From contig NZ_JAYREK010000018.1 of assembly GCF_041908905.1 (NCBI RefSeq), positions 10,057 to 74,056 on the forward strand: DNA of 64,000 nt, read 5' to 3'. Under the pieces are notes generated by a model. The model was not told the origin of the DNA. It worked only from the letters and a program-made list of their open reading frames with translations, and ran no database searches. Made by a program: the position numbers and the translations under genes. Origin of the DNA: Zoogloea sp041908905 (GTDB lineage: Bacteria > Pseudomonadota > Gammaproteobacteria > Burkholderiales > Rhodocyclaceae). Numbering within the stretch: the first letter of the stretch is position 1; each line of letters starts with the position of its first letter. Shown here in pieces: positions 43,805-54,991 of this stretch.

Positions 43805-44614
43805 ATGCCTGATACCGGTAAGCTGCCGATCGGGGTCTTCGACTCCGGTGTGGGCGGCCTGACTGTCGTGCGCGCCCTCATGGAGCGCCTGCCCCTCGAG
43901 AACATCGTCTACTTCGGGGACACGGCCCGCGTGCCCTACGGTGTCAAATCGGTGGCCACCATCGAGCACTTCACCGGCCAGATCACCGACCACCTGCTGG
44001 AGCAGGGCGTCAAAATGCTGATCATCGCCTGCAACACGATGGCGGCGGTGGCCTCCCAGGTAGTCAAGCAGAAGGCCGGGGCGATCCCGGTGCTCGACGT
44101 GATCGATGCCGGCGCCCGTGCTGCGGTGGCCGAGTCCCGCTCCCGGGCGATCGGGGTGATCGGCACGCCGACCACCATCAACAGCAACGCCTACGCCCGC
44201 CGGATTCACGCCCTCGACCCCAACGTGCGGGTTTATTCGCAGGCGTGCCCGCTGTTCGTGCCCCTGGTCGAGGAGGGCTGGCTGGAGCACGAGGTGACCC
44301 GGCTCACCGCCCAGGAATATCTCAAGCCCGTGCTGGCCGAGAACGTGGATACCCTGGTCCTCGGCTGTACCCATTACCCGCTGATCAAGCCCCTGCTGCA
44401 GGATGTGGTGGGGCCGGAGGTCCGCCTCGTCGATTCGGCCATCACCGTCGCCGAGCAGGCCGCCCGCACCCTCACCGCGATGGGGATCGCCAACGACGGC
44501 GAGAGTCTGCCCACCTACCGTTACACCGTCACCGATATCCCGCTGCGCTTCCAGACCATCGGCGAGCGCTTCCTCGGCCGTTCGCTGGGCACCGTGAACA
44601 AGGTGGATTGGTAA
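43805..44614 (+). CDS. murI: Glutamate racemase
   Basis: Makes D-glutamate for peptidoglycan from L-glutamate. 269 residues with both catalytic cysteines in their motifs, IACNTMAAV (near residue 77) and LGCTHYPLI (near residue 186), and the N-terminal GVFDSGVGGLTV. Cytoplasmic, cofactor-independent. Transcribed alone or with the upstream acyltransferase gene after a 60-bp gap. Confidence 0.96.
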   Translation: MPDTGKLPIGVFDSGVGGLTVVRALMERLPLENIVYFGDTARVPYGVKSVATIEHFTGQITDHLLEQGVKMLIIACNTMAAVASQVVKQKAGAIPVLDVIDAGARAAVAESRSRAIGVIGTPTTINSNAYARRIHALDPNVRVYSQACPLFVPLVEEGWLEHEVTRLTAQEYLKPVLAENVDTLVLGCTHYPLIKPLLQDVVGPEVRLVDSAITVAEQAARTLTAMGIANDGESLPTYRYTVTDIPLRFQTIGERFLGRSLGTVNKVDW

Positions 44615-44767
44615 GCCGGCGCGCCGGCTGGGCGCCCGGGCGGCGTCCCGGCGCGCTGCCGAGGCACCTCGACGGCGGGGTTTCAGCCGCACGCCCACGC
44701 GGATTGATGGATTGTCATCGGCCGGGCGGGCGCCGTCAGCCTGGCGCCGCCGCCCCGCCAGGGTGTG

Positions 44768-45319
44768 TCAGGCGTTCTTGCGCTTCTGCCACAGCACGTC
44801 GCCGCGGCCGCCGGCGCGGTTGAGCACCCGCCCCAGCACGAAGAGCAGATCCGACAGCCGGTTGAGGTACTGGCGCGGGGCGTCGTTCACCGCCTCCTCC
44901 TGGCCCAGCGCGACGATCATCCGTTCGGCGCGCCGGCAGATCGTGCGTGCCTGGTGGCACAGGGCCGCGGCGCGGGTGCCGCCGGGCAGGATGAAGTCCT
45001 TCAGGGGCTCCAGGTCGTCGTTGAAGCGGTCGAGCTCTTCCTCGAGGTGCTGCACCTGCTTGGCGGTGATCATCTCCATGCCGGGGATGCACACCTCGCC
45101 ACCCAGGTCGAAGAGGTCGTGCTGCACATTGGTCAGCAGCGCGCGCACGTCTTCGGGAAGCTCCTCGCACAGCAGCACGCCGATGGCGGCGTTGACCTCG
45201 TCCACCTCGCCCAGGGTGTGGATGCGCAGGCTGTTCTTGGATACCCGGTTGCCGTTGCCGAGGCCGGTGGTGCCGGCGTCGCCGGTGCGGGTGTAGATCT
45301 TGGACAGGCGGTGGCCCAT
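44768..45319 (-). CDS. Cob(I)yrinic acid a,c-diamide/cob(I)alamin adenosyltransferase, PduO type
   Basis: Transfers the adenosyl group of ATP to cob(I)alamin to form coenzyme B12. 183 residues. PduO-type signatures: SKIYTRTGDAGTTGLGNG (ATP-binding N-terminus), LRIHTLGEVDEVNA, LEEELDRFNDDL and RRAERMIVAL, with the long helices of the trimeric bundle. It is convergent with murI and divergent from alaS. Confidence 0.93.
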   Translation of the reverse strand: MGHRLSKIYTRTGDAGTTGLGNGNRVSKNSLRIHTLGEVDEVNAAIGVLLCEELPEDVRALLTNVQHDLFDLGGEVCIPGMEMITAKQVQHLEEELDRFNDDLEPLKDFILPGGTRAAALCHQARTICRRAERMIVALGQEEAVNDAPRQYLNRLSDLLFVLGRVLNRAGGRGDVLWQKRKNA

Positions 45320-45463
45320 GGTTCTCCCTCTTCTCTTGGTATGTTCTCGGAGCGGGGATTATAGCCAGCGGGAGCGGATGAGGTTGAATGCTACAATTTC
45401 GCGCTTTGAAACCTGCGTTCCCCTGACCGTCGCCCCGCGATGTCACCCGGAGACCCCACGCCG

Positions 45464-48088
<2,625 letters not shown>

Positions 48089-48155
48089 TCCCCATCGGCG
48101 CCCGCCGGCCCCGGGGCCCCGCGGGCGCCCGGCCCGTGATTGCGGGAAGCATCCC

Positions 48156-48707
48156 ATGAGTTCTCCCACCTGGCGTTTCTGCCCCCAGTGCGGCAGCCCC
48201 CTCGAGTGGGGCGAAATGGCCGGCGCCGAGCGCCAGCTGTGCTTTGCCCCGGCCTGCGGCTTCGTGCGCTGGGACAACCCGCTGCCGGTGGTGGCCGCGG
48301 TGATCGAGTGCGTCGACCGCGACGGTGCCATCCTGCTGGCCCGCAACCAGGCGTGGCCCGAAAAGATGTTCGCCCTCGTCACCGGCTTCCTTGAGCGCGG
48401 CGAAACCCCTGAAGAGGCGGTTGCGCGGGAGGTGATGGAGGAGGTCGCCCTGGAGGCCGTGTCGGTGAAGCTGCTCGGCGCCTACCCCTTTGCGCGCAAG
48501 AACGAGATCATCATCGGTTACCACGTCCAGGCCCGTGGCGAAATCCGCCTCAACGAGGAGCTTGCCGAATACCGCCTCGTCCGGCCCGAGCAGCTTCGCC
48601 CCTGGCCCCAGGCCACCGGGCTGGCGGTGCGCGACTGGATGCTGTCCCGCGGCATGGCGGTGCCCGAGATCGCCGAGGGCAACCTGTTTGTGCACGCCGG
48701 TCTCTGA
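48156..48707 (+). CDS. Nudix hydrolase with N-terminal zinc ribbon
   Basis: 183 residues. Zinc-ribbon-like CPQCG and CFAPACG at residues about 9-34, followed by a Nudix domain with the box GFLERGETPEEAVAREVMEE then VAL. The last Gly of the canonical GX5EX7REUXEEXGU is Ala here; the catalytic Glu residues are intact. It resembles the NADH-pyrophosphatase (NudC) arrangement but is shorter. Substrate unknown. It lies 67 bp after alaS on the same strand. Confidence 0.85.
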   Translation: MSSPTWRFCPQCGSPLEWGEMAGAERQLCFAPACGFVRWDNPLPVVAAVIECVDRDGAILLARNQAWPEKMFALVTGFLERGETPEEAVAREVMEEVALEAVSVKLLGAYPFARKNEIIIGYHVQARGEIRLNEELAEYRLVRPEQLRPWPQATGLAVRDWMLSRGMAVPEIAEGNLFVHAGL

Positions 48708-49025
48708 AGCGCGGGCTTGTGTTGGTGCGGGGGCGGGCCGCCGTGACCGTGGCGTGAGGCGGGTTCGGGGTGAACGTGCGCAAGTCGCCGACTCACGTTC
48801 GCACGGCTGTTTGGTTTGTTGTTTTTGATTTTGTCGGCAATTTTTACACTTATTTTTCTTTGTAAAAATCTCTTCTTCGATTGAGCCTCAACTGTGAGGC
48901 TATCAATCTGATTTTTATGATTTTTTTGCAAAGATTTGGTTTTTGTTGTTTTTGGGCATGGCTTTTGCTGTGGGGTGCTGAGCGTTTTTACTCAAGCATC
49001 CACCAGACAAAAGAGGCTAGAACTC
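48708..49025 (+). promoter_or_regulatory. AT-rich leader region of the PEP-CTERM gene
   Basis: 318 bp without a gene. From about 48810 to 49000 the sequence changes sharply to AT-rich (runs of T and TTTTTATG-type), unlike all coding DNA around it. It holds the hairpin at 48879-48908. No confident sigma-70 promoter was picked out; several TTG.. and TAAAAA-like hexamers occur. It probably carries the promoter and regulatory sites of the downstream surface-protein gene. Confidence 0.5.
48879..48908 (+). terminator. Hairpin with T-rich tail upstream of the PEP-CTERM gene
   Basis: GATTG-AGCCTCA, loop ACTG, TGAGGCT-AT-CAATC: 12 base pairs with two bulged bases, followed by TGATTTTTATGATTTTTTT. It could terminate alaS-Nudix transcription or act as an attenuator or RNA-stability element in the leader of the downstream gene. 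Confidence 0.5.
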
Positions 49026-49616
49026 ATGAAAACCATCAGCAAGCTCATCTCCGGCATCACCCTCGCGCTGGCCTGCACGGCCGCCAGCGCCACCGTCATC
49101 AACTTCGATTCCTTGGTCGCCCCCGGCTCCTACGGGCCCACGAGCGGTTCTGGCTTCACCGATTCCGGCTTCGTGTTCAGCTCGAACATGGACGTGGTCG
49201 ACGTCAGCCCCACGGGCGGTTGGTGGAGTTCCGGTGTCGGTAGCGGGCACAGTGGCAAGTTTGCGGCCCTCAACAACTTCTATGGCAACATGGTCATGAC
49301 CCAGGCGGGGGGCGGTACGTTCTCGGTCCAGGACCTGTGGCTCAACGGCTGGCAGGGGGCGCTCACCTCCGTCACCATCGAGGGCCTGCTGAATGGCGCA
49401 GTGACCGACAGCTACAGCCTCACGTTCAGCAGCCCCTGGACCAACGCCGTTCTCAATTTTTCCGCCGTGGATACGCTGCGCATCAACACCAACGGCACCT
49501 TCCTGGTCGATGACATCCAGGTGAACGGCAGCAACGCGATCCCCGAGCCGGCCACCGCTGCGCTGCTGGGGCTGGGCCTCGCGGGCCTCGGTCTGGCCCG
49601 CCGTCGTTCGGTCTGA
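49026..49616 (+). CDS. PEP-CTERM sorting-domain surface protein
   Basis: 196 residues: signal peptide (MKTISKLISGITLALAC, ending near AASAT), a beta-rich Gly/Ser/Thr-rich body, and a C-terminal PEP-CTERM sorting signal (IPEPATAALLGLGLAG then a hydrophobic stretch and ARRRSV). Exosortase would cleave at the PEP motif; such proteins are exported and often associate with extracellular polysaccharide. No exosortase gene is in the window. It is preceded by an AT-rich leader and followed by a strong terminator, so it is a monocistronic unit. Confidence 0.9.
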   Translation: MKTISKLISGITLALACTAASATVINFDSLVAPGSYGPTSGSGFTDSGFVFSSNMDVVDVSPTGGWWSSGVGSGHSGKFAALNNFYGNMVMTQAGGGTFSVQDLWLNGWQGALTSVTIEGLLNGAVTDSYSLTFSSPWTNAVLNFSAVDTLRINTNGTFLVDDIQVNGSNAIPEPATAALLGLGLAGLGLARRRSV

Positions 49617-49655
49617 TCGCTCGCGCGCAGGGCGGCTCCAGCCGCCCCGATGTGC

Positions 49656-49699
49656 AACAAAAAACGTCCCGGGGCTCTCACTCCGGGGCGTTTTTGTTG
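49656..49699. terminator. Bidirectional Rho-independent terminator
   Basis: CAACAAAAAACG and CCCGG on the left pair with CCGGG and CGTTTTTGTTG on the right around a CTCTCACT-type loop; poly-A on one side and poly-T on the other let it work in both directions. It serves the PEP-CTERM gene and the convergent algC. A second small stem, GGGCGGC / GCCGCCC, lies just upstream at about 49630-49647. Confidence 0.85.
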
Positions 49700-49713
49700 T
49701 TTCTGGAGAGCGC

Positions 49714-51096
49714 TCAGAACGGCAGCTGCACGCCCGGCCAGACGGCCTCGATGGCGCGGCGGAAGTCGGCCTGGATGCGGGCGATGGCGGCTTCGTTGTC
49801 GGCCTCGAAGCGCAGCACCACCACCGGGGTGGTGTTGGACGGGCGGGCCAGGCCGAAGCCGTCGGCGTATTCGACGCGCACGCCGTCAATGGTCAGGATG
49901 CTCTCGGCGCCCTCGAACCTGGCCTCGGCCTTGAGCTTGTCCACCAGCGCGAAGGGCTCGCCCTCGTTCATCTTGATGTTGAGCTCGGGGGTGCTGACGG
50001 CGTCCGGTAGGCCCTTCAGCAGCGGGTTGGCGTCGGCGTGGCGGGAGACGATCTCGAGCAGGCGGGCGCCGGTGTACAGGCCGTCGTCGAAGCCATACCA
50101 GCGCTCCTTGAAGAACACGTGGCCGCTCATCTCGCCGGCCAGCGGAGCGCCGGTCTCCTTGAGCTTGGCCTTGACCAGCGCGTGGCCGGTGTTCCACATG
50201 GTGGGCTTGCCGCCGCGGGCCTTGATCCAGCCGGCCAGGTTGCGGGTGCATTTGACGTCGTAGATGATCTCGCCGCCCGGCACGCGGGTGAGCACGTCCT
50301 CGGCGAACAGCATCAGCTGGCGGTCGGGGAAGATGATCTCGCCGTCCTTGGTGACGACGCCGAGGCGGTCGCCGTCGCCGTCGAAGGCGAGGCCGATCTC
50401 GGCGTCGGTGTCACGCAGGGCACGGATCACGTCGGCCAGGTTTTCGGGCTTGGAGGGGTCCGGGTGGTGGTTGGGAAAGTGGCCGTCGACCTCACAGAAC
50501 AGCTCGACCAGCTCGCAGCCCAGGCGCTTGAAGAGCTCGGGCGCCACCGCCCCGGCCACGCCGTTGCCGCAGTCCATCACCACCTTCATCGGGCGGGAGA
50601 GCTTGACATCGCCGACGATCTTTTCAATGTAGGCCGGCACCACGTCGGCCTGGGTGAGCTTGCCGGGCTGGGCGGCGGTGACGAGGTCGCCGTCGATGAT
50701 GCGCTGGCGCAGGGCCTGGATGAGTTCGCCGAATAGGGTTTGCCCGCCGAGGACCATCTTGAGGCCGTTGTAGTCGGGCGGGTTGTGGCTGCCGGTGACC
50801 GACACGCAGGAATTGGTGCCCAGCTCGTAGGCGGCGAAGTAGGTGAGGGGGGTGGGCACGCAGCCCACGTCGATCACGTCGACCCCGGCCGCGCGGATGC
50901 CGTCGGCGAGGGCGCCGGCCAGGGCCGGGCCGGACAGGCGGCCGTCGCGGCCGACGGCGATGGCCTTCTGGTTGCGGGCGACGGCTTCGGAACCGAGGGC
51001 GTGGCCGATGGCGCGGACAGCCTCGACGGTCAGGGTCTTGTCGACGATGCCGCGGATGTCATAGGCCTTGAAGATCTCGGGGGCGGGGACGAACAT
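49714..51096 (-). CDS. algC: Phosphomannomutase/phosphoglucomutase
   Basis: Interconverts 1- and 6-phosphates of mannose and glucose for surface polysaccharide and LPS sugars. 460 residues. The active-site phosphoserine is in SVTGSHNPPDYNG (near residue 100), the metal loop is AFDGDGDRLG, and the sugar-binding loop is AGEMSGHVFF. The ATG at 51096 (MFVPAPEIFKAYDIRG) is preferred to one six codons upstream because it directly precedes conserved sequence. AlgC-type dual specificity is inferred from overall similarity. Confidence 0.94.
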   Translation of the reverse strand: MFVPAPEIFKAYDIRGIVDKTLTVEAVRAIGHALGSEAVARNQKAIAVGRDGRLSGPALAGALADGIRAAGVDVIDVGCVPTPLTYFAAYELGTNSCVSVTGSHNPPDYNGLKMVLGGQTLFGELIQALRQRIIDGDLVTAAQPGKLTQADVVPAYIEKIVGDVKLSRPMKVVMDCGNGVAGAVAPELFKRLGCELVELFCEVDGHFPNHHPDPSKPENLADVIRALRDTDAEIGLAFDGDGDRLGVVTKDGEIIFPDRQLMLFAEDVLTRVPGGEIIYDVKCTRNLAGWIKARGGKPTMWNTGHALVKAKLKETGAPLAGEMSGHVFFKERWYGFDDGLYTGARLLEIVSRHADANPLLKGLPDAVSTPELNIKMNEGEPFALVDKLKAEARFEGAESILTIDGVRVEYADGFGLARPSNTTPVVVLRFEADNEAAIARIQADFRRAIEAVWPGVQLPF

Positions 51097-51176
51097 GAAA
51101 GCTCCGGTGCGCAAAGGATGAAAGATGAATTATACGCCGCCCGCCGTGACGCCTCCGCGTCAGCGGCCGTGGGGCC

Positions 51177-52148
51177 TCAGCCTTTGCCGGCTTCCGTGAA
51201 AAAGCGCACGAGGCGGCGGGGCAGCCAGTCGAGCTGGCCGGGCCAGGGCCCGCTCACAAAGCCCACGTGGCCACCTTGGGCCGGTTGCTCGAGGCATATC
51301 GCCGGCGCCACGTCGGCCGCACCCGGCAGGTGCCCGGCGGGCAGGAAGGGATCGTTGCGGGGGTTGAGCACCAGGGTCGGCACGGTGATGGCGGGCAGCA
51401 GCGGCTTGCTGGAGGCGCGCCGCCAGTAGTCGTCGCTGCCCCGGAAGCCGTGGAGCGGGGCGGTGACGAGGTCGTCGAAGGCGTGCAGGTTGCGGGCCCG
51501 CCGCACCGCTGCGGGGTCGAACAGGCCGGGGTGTTGCCGCAGCTTGGCGAGGGCGCGTGCCTTGAGGGTGGCAAGGAAGTGCCGGGTGTACAGGCGGTTA
51601 ACGCCGCGCCCGAGGTGGTGGCCCATCGCGGCGAGATCGAGGGGGGCGCAGATCGCGGCGGCGGCCTGGAGGTGGCGGCCGGCGGCGCTGCCGCGGGTGC
51701 CCAGCCAGACCAGCAGCGCGTTGCCTCCGAGGGAGACGCCGGCGGCAAAGCGTGGCACGTCGGGGTGGCGTGCGGCCAGGCGTTCGAGGATCCAGTCGAG
51801 CTCGTCGGCGTCGCCGGCGTGGTAGGCGCGGGGCAGGCGGTTGGGTTCGCCGGAGCAGCCGCGGAAGTGGGGGACGACGCAATTCCAGCCGAGGCTGTCG
51901 AGGTGGCGCAGCAGGCTGCGGGCGTAGGGGGAGTCGCTAGAGCCTTCGAGGCCGTGGAAGAGCACCACCAGCGGGGCGCCCGGGGTGTGGGGCAGCCAGT
52001 CGAGGTCGATGAAGTCGCCGTCCGGGGTGCTCCAGCGTTCCCGCTGCAGCGGCGGGCGCGGTCCCTTGCAGAGCAGCGGCCAGATGGTTTGCAGGTGCCC
52101 GCCCGGCAGCCAGGAGGGCGGGCGATAGTCGCCGGGGGAGGGCGCCAT
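51177..52148 (-). CDS. YheT-family alpha/beta hydrolase
   Basis: 323 residues with the YheT-type pattern: N-terminal PPSWLPGGHLQTIWPLL, VVLFHGLEGSSDSPYARSL, the nucleophile elbow GVSLGGNALLVWLG, a catalytic-acid site NPRNDPFLP and the His in GGHVGF. A lipase/esterase activity is plausible but the natural substrate is unknown. Its ATG overlaps the stop of the upstream SnoaL-like gene by one base (TGATG). Confidence 0.9.
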   Translation of the reverse strand: MAPSPGDYRPPSWLPGGHLQTIWPLLCKGPRPPLQRERWSTPDGDFIDLDWLPHTPGAPLVVLFHGLEGSSDSPYARSLLRHLDSLGWNCVVPHFRGCSGEPNRLPRAYHAGDADELDWILERLAARHPDVPRFAAGVSLGGNALLVWLGTRGSAAGRHLQAAAAICAPLDLAAMGHHLGRGVNRLYTRHFLATLKARALAKLRQHPGLFDPAAVRRARNLHAFDDLVTAPLHGFRGSDDYWRRASSKPLLPAITVPTLVLNPRNDPFLPAGHLPGAADVAPAICLEQPAQGGHVGFVSGPWPGQLDWLPRRLVRFFTEAGKG

Positions 52149-52579
52149 CAGTGCACGATGTGCGGGATGTCGCTGCCGTGGAGGTTGTCGATGTCGGGTG
52201 CCGGCGAGGCGTGGTGGAGGATCATCTTCCAGCCCACCGCGCCGCGGCTGTAGACGTTGGTGGCGATGACCGGGGGGTGCAGGCGATGGTCGCCGTCGAT
52301 GTGCACGTGCTGGTGCACGGTGTGTACGGCAGTGGTCACGTTGAGCCACTGGACCGACCGGCTTGGCCGGATGATGAGCCGTGTGCCGCTCTCGAAGAGC
52401 TGGCGCCAGGATTCGCGGATGGCCGCCAGGCCGATCAGGCGGATGCTGCCGGGGTGCACGCAGACGACCTCTTCGTCTTCCGACCACACGGCCATCATGC
52501 CATCCAGGTCGGCCCGGGCGAGGGCGGCGTAGAAGGCGCTTTCAGCTTCATCGGGCGAGGTGAAGATCAGGCTGCTCAT
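52148..52579 (-). CDS. SnoaL/NTF2-like protein (DUF4440-type)
   Basis: 143 residues with a cone-shaped NTF2-like fold pattern: EAESAFYAALARADLDGMM, VWSEDEEVVCVHPG, then WLNVTTAVHTVHQHVHIDG and WKMILHHASP. Such small proteins can be enzymes or binding proteins; no catalytic assignment is possible. The start is the first ATG of the conserved region. Translationally coupled to the downstream hydrolase. Confidence 0.82.
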   Translation of the reverse strand: MSSLIFTSPDEAESAFYAALARADLDGMMAVWSEDEEVVCVHPGSIRLIGLAAIRESWRQLFESGTRLIIRPSRSVQWLNVTTAVHTVHQHVHIDGDHRLHPPVIATNVYSRGAVGWKMILHHASPAPDIDNLHGSDIPHIVH

Positions 52580-52703
52580 GCGTGCGTCGTGCGAAGGGTT
52601 GAAGAGGCGCCCGGCGGTGAAGGCGTGCCGGGCGTGTCGTGCCGGACGGGCTCCATGTGACACGGGGGCGTTGCCGCCCCCGTCTGCCTGAGCCCCTGCG
52701 GGG

Positions 52704-52904
52704 TCAGTGGTGCCCTTTGGGCAGTTCGCCGGTAAAGACGTACTTGGCGCCGCAGTAGGGGCAGCTGGCCTTGCCGTCGTGGGTCACGTCCAGGAAGACC
52801 CGGGGGTGACGCGCCCACAGCGGGGCGTCGGGCATCGGGCAGTGCAGCGGCAGATCCTTGGCCGTGACTTCGATCGGTTTGGACTTGTCCTGATTCTCGG
52901 GCAT
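52704..52904 (-). CDS. Small CHCC-type zinc-finger protein
   Basis: 66 residues: MPENQDKSKPIEVTAKDL, then Cys (HCPMP), His (RHPRVFLD), and CPYCG near the end, the zf-CHCC pattern. Homologous domains occur in respiratory complex I accessory subunits and bacterial relatives of unknown role. GGAGACCTCC-like sequence precedes the ATG. It lies 18 bp after ilvE and is likely co-transcribed with it. Confidence 0.9.
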   Translation of the reverse strand: MPENQDKSKPIEVTAKDLPLHCPMPDAPLWARHPRVFLDVTHDGKASCPYCGAKYVFTGELPKGHH

Positions 52905-52922
52905 GGAGGTCTCCGTGGGCGG

Positions 52923-53843
52923 TCAGACGTGGGACAGCCAGTGGGCGTATTCGGGCGCCTGGCCGTTGACGATCTCGAAGAAGCGCTTCTGCAGCTTGTG
53001 GGTCACCGGGCCGCGCTTGCCGTTGCCGATGATGCGGCCGTCGACGTCGCGGATCGGGGTGACTTCGGCGGCGGTGCCGGTGAAGAAGGCTTCGTCGGCC
53101 ACGTACACGTCGTCGCGGGTCACGCGGCGGGACTGCACTTCCATGCCGAACTCCTTGGCGACCTGGATCACCGAGGCGCGGGTGATGCCGGTGAGGGCGG
53201 AGGCGATCTCGGGTTCGTAGATCACACCGTCCTTGACCAGGAAGAGGTTCTCGCCGGCGCCTTCGGCCACGAAGCCGTTGGTGTCGAGGAGCAGCGCCTC
53301 GTCGTAGCCGGCTTCGACGGCCTCGGCGTTGGCGATGATGGAGTTGGCGTAGGTGGAGGACAGCTTGGCGCGCGGCATCGTCACGTTGACGTGGTGGCGG
53401 GCGTAGGAGGAGATCTTGACGCGGATGCCGTTCTCGAGGGCTTCCTCACCCAGGTAGGCGCCCCACGGCCAGGCGGCGATGGCCACATGCACGGTGGCGC
53501 CCTTGGTGGAGATGCCCATCTTCTCGGAGCCGTAGAAGGCGATCGGGCGCAGGTAGCAGGACTCGAGCTTGTTGGCGCGGACGACCTCGAGCTGGGCCTC
53601 CATCAGGACTTCCTTGCTGTAGGGGATGTCCATCATGTAGATCTTGCCGGAGTTGAGCAGGCGCTGGGTGTGCTCGGCCAGGCGGAAGATCGCAGTGCCG
53701 TTGACGGTGTTGTACGCGCGGACGCCCTCGAAGACGGCCAGGCCGTAGTGGAGGGAGTGGGTGAGCACGTGGGTGGTTGCTTCACGCCACGGAACGAGTT
53801 TGCCGTCGTACCAGATGAAACCGTCGCGGTCTGCCATAGACAT
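52923..53843 (-). CDS. ilvE: Branched-chain amino acid aminotransferase
   Basis: PLP enzyme making valine, leucine and isoleucine from the 2-oxo acids and glutamate. 306 residues, fold type IV. Visible: FIWYDGKLVPWREA, HYGLAVFEGVRAY, the PLP Lys in RAKLSSTYANS, LLDTNGFVAEGAGENLF, and FFTGTAAEVTPI. Two Met codons stand at the start (MSM); the first is taken. It heads a two-gene unit with the zinc-finger gene and is divergent from nudJ. Confidence 0.96.
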   Translation of the reverse strand: MSMADRDGFIWYDGKLVPWREATTHVLTHSLHYGLAVFEGVRAYNTVNGTAIFRLAEHTQRLLNSGKIYMMDIPYSKEVLMEAQLEVVRANKLESCYLRPIAFYGSEKMGISTKGATVHVAIAAWPWGAYLGEEALENGIRVKISSYARHHVNVTMPRAKLSSTYANSIIANAEAVEAGYDEALLLDTNGFVAEGAGENLFLVKDGVIYEPEIASALTGITRASVIQVAKEFGMEVQSRRVTRDDVYVADEAFFTGTAAEVTPIRDVDGRIIGNGKRGPVTHKLQKRFFEIVNGQAPEYAHWLSHV

Positions 53844-53963
53844 GGTGGGGGTTCTCCAACTGAAATCAGTAAATTCAAGCCGCTGATTCTAGCGCATTCC
53901 GCAGGCCTGCGGACCCTCGCGCCGAACGGTTAAAATGCGGATCTTTGTCGGGACGGAACGGGC

Positions 53964-54416
53964 ATGGAAATCTGGAAGCCGAACGTGACGGTGGCGGCGG
54001 TGGTCGAGCGGGACGGGCGTTTTCTCGTCGTCGAGGAAGAGACCGACGACGGCCTGCGCTTCAACCAGCCGGCGGGGCACCTCGAGAAGGGCGAGGCGCT
54101 GGTCGCCGCTGCGGCGCGGGAGGCCCTCGAGGAGACGGCCCACCACTTCCGGCCGGAGTTTCTGGTGGGCATCTACCAGTGGCCCAAGCCGGGCAGCGAC
54201 ATCACCTACCTGCGCTTTGCGTTTGGCGGGCGGGTCGATGGGTGCGAGCCGGAGCGCAAGCTCGACGACGGGATCGTGCGGGCGGTGTGGCTGAGCCTCG
54301 ACGAGCTGCGCGCCACCCGGGAGCGTCATCGCAGCCCGCTGGTCCTGCAGTGCGTGGAGGATTACATCGCCGGCCGGCGTTTTTCGCTGGATCTGCTGCG
54401 GCACTACGACGCATGA
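53964..54416 (+). CDS. nudJ: Nudix phosphohydrolase, NudJ-like
   Basis: 150 residues with the Nudix box GHLEKGEALVAAAAREALEETA. It begins MEIWKPNVTVAAVVERDGRF as in NudJ (thiamine/HMP-PP and NTP hydrolase). Its place just before mnmA, as in E. coli, supports the call. The stop overlaps the start of the next gene by 4 bp (ATGA). Confidence 0.92.
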   Translation: MEIWKPNVTVAAVVERDGRFLVVEEETDDGLRFNQPAGHLEKGEALVAAAAREALEETAHHFRPEFLVGIYQWPKPGSDITYLRFAFGGRVDGCEPERKLDDGIVRAVWLSLDELRATRERHRSPLVLQCVEDYIAGRRFSLDLLRHYDA

Positions 54417-54991
54417 TGCGGCCTCGCCTCGGTGCGGCTCTGCTGGCCGTGGCTGCCGCACTTGGCGGCGGTGCGGCGCAGGCCGACGCGCGGGTGGCGA
54501 TCTGTTTCAACTATGGCTGCCTCACCGAGGCCGAAGTGGTGTTTTCGGAGGCGCAGCTCGCCCAGGTGGCCGGCTTGCTCGGTCGGGCCGCTTCGGCGGC
54601 AGAGGAGCGGGCGGCGCTGGCCGAGGCGATGGGGTTGCTGTACCGCTGGGCGGGCACCCAGTCGCCCATCAGCGCCGATCGGGCGGGGGATTTCCTCGAC
54701 GATGGCGCGTATGGTGCGATGGACTGCATCGACCACGCGGAGAGCACGACCCGCCTGCTCCGGCTGCTCGAGGCGCGCGGGATGCTGCGCTTCCATGCGG
54801 TCGAGCCGATCCGGCGCCGCACCCGCTGGCTGGTGACGCAGCATTTCTCGGCGGTTGTCCGCGAGAATGCCGAGGCGCCCCGGGTGGGCGCCAGTTTTGT
54901 TGTGGATACGTGGTTCGGGGAACATGGCGATCCAGCCGTGGTGTTGCCCCTGGAAGACTGGCTGGATGGAGAGGGACCGAATGTCTCGTAA
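54413..54991 (+). CDS. Exported protein between nudJ and mnmA, function unknown
   Basis: 192 residues: a signal peptide (MMRPRLGAALLAVAAAL, cleaved near AQAD) and a mature region with CFNYGCLTEAEVVF, YGAMDCIDHAEST and a hydrophobic C-terminal half ending VVLPLEDWL. Three Cys could form disulfides. I do not recognise the family. It overlaps mnmA by 11 bp and the preceding gene by 4 bp, so all three are in one operon. Confidence 0.72.
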   Translation: MMRPRLGAALLAVAAALGGGAAQADARVAICFNYGCLTEAEVVFSEAQLAQVAGLLGRAASAAEERAALAEAMGLLYRWAGTQSPISADRAGDFLDDGAYGAMDCIDHAESTTRLLRLLEARGMLRFHAVEPIRRRTRWLVTQHFSAVVRENAEAPRVGASFVVDTWFGEHGDPAVVLPLEDWLDGEGPNVS

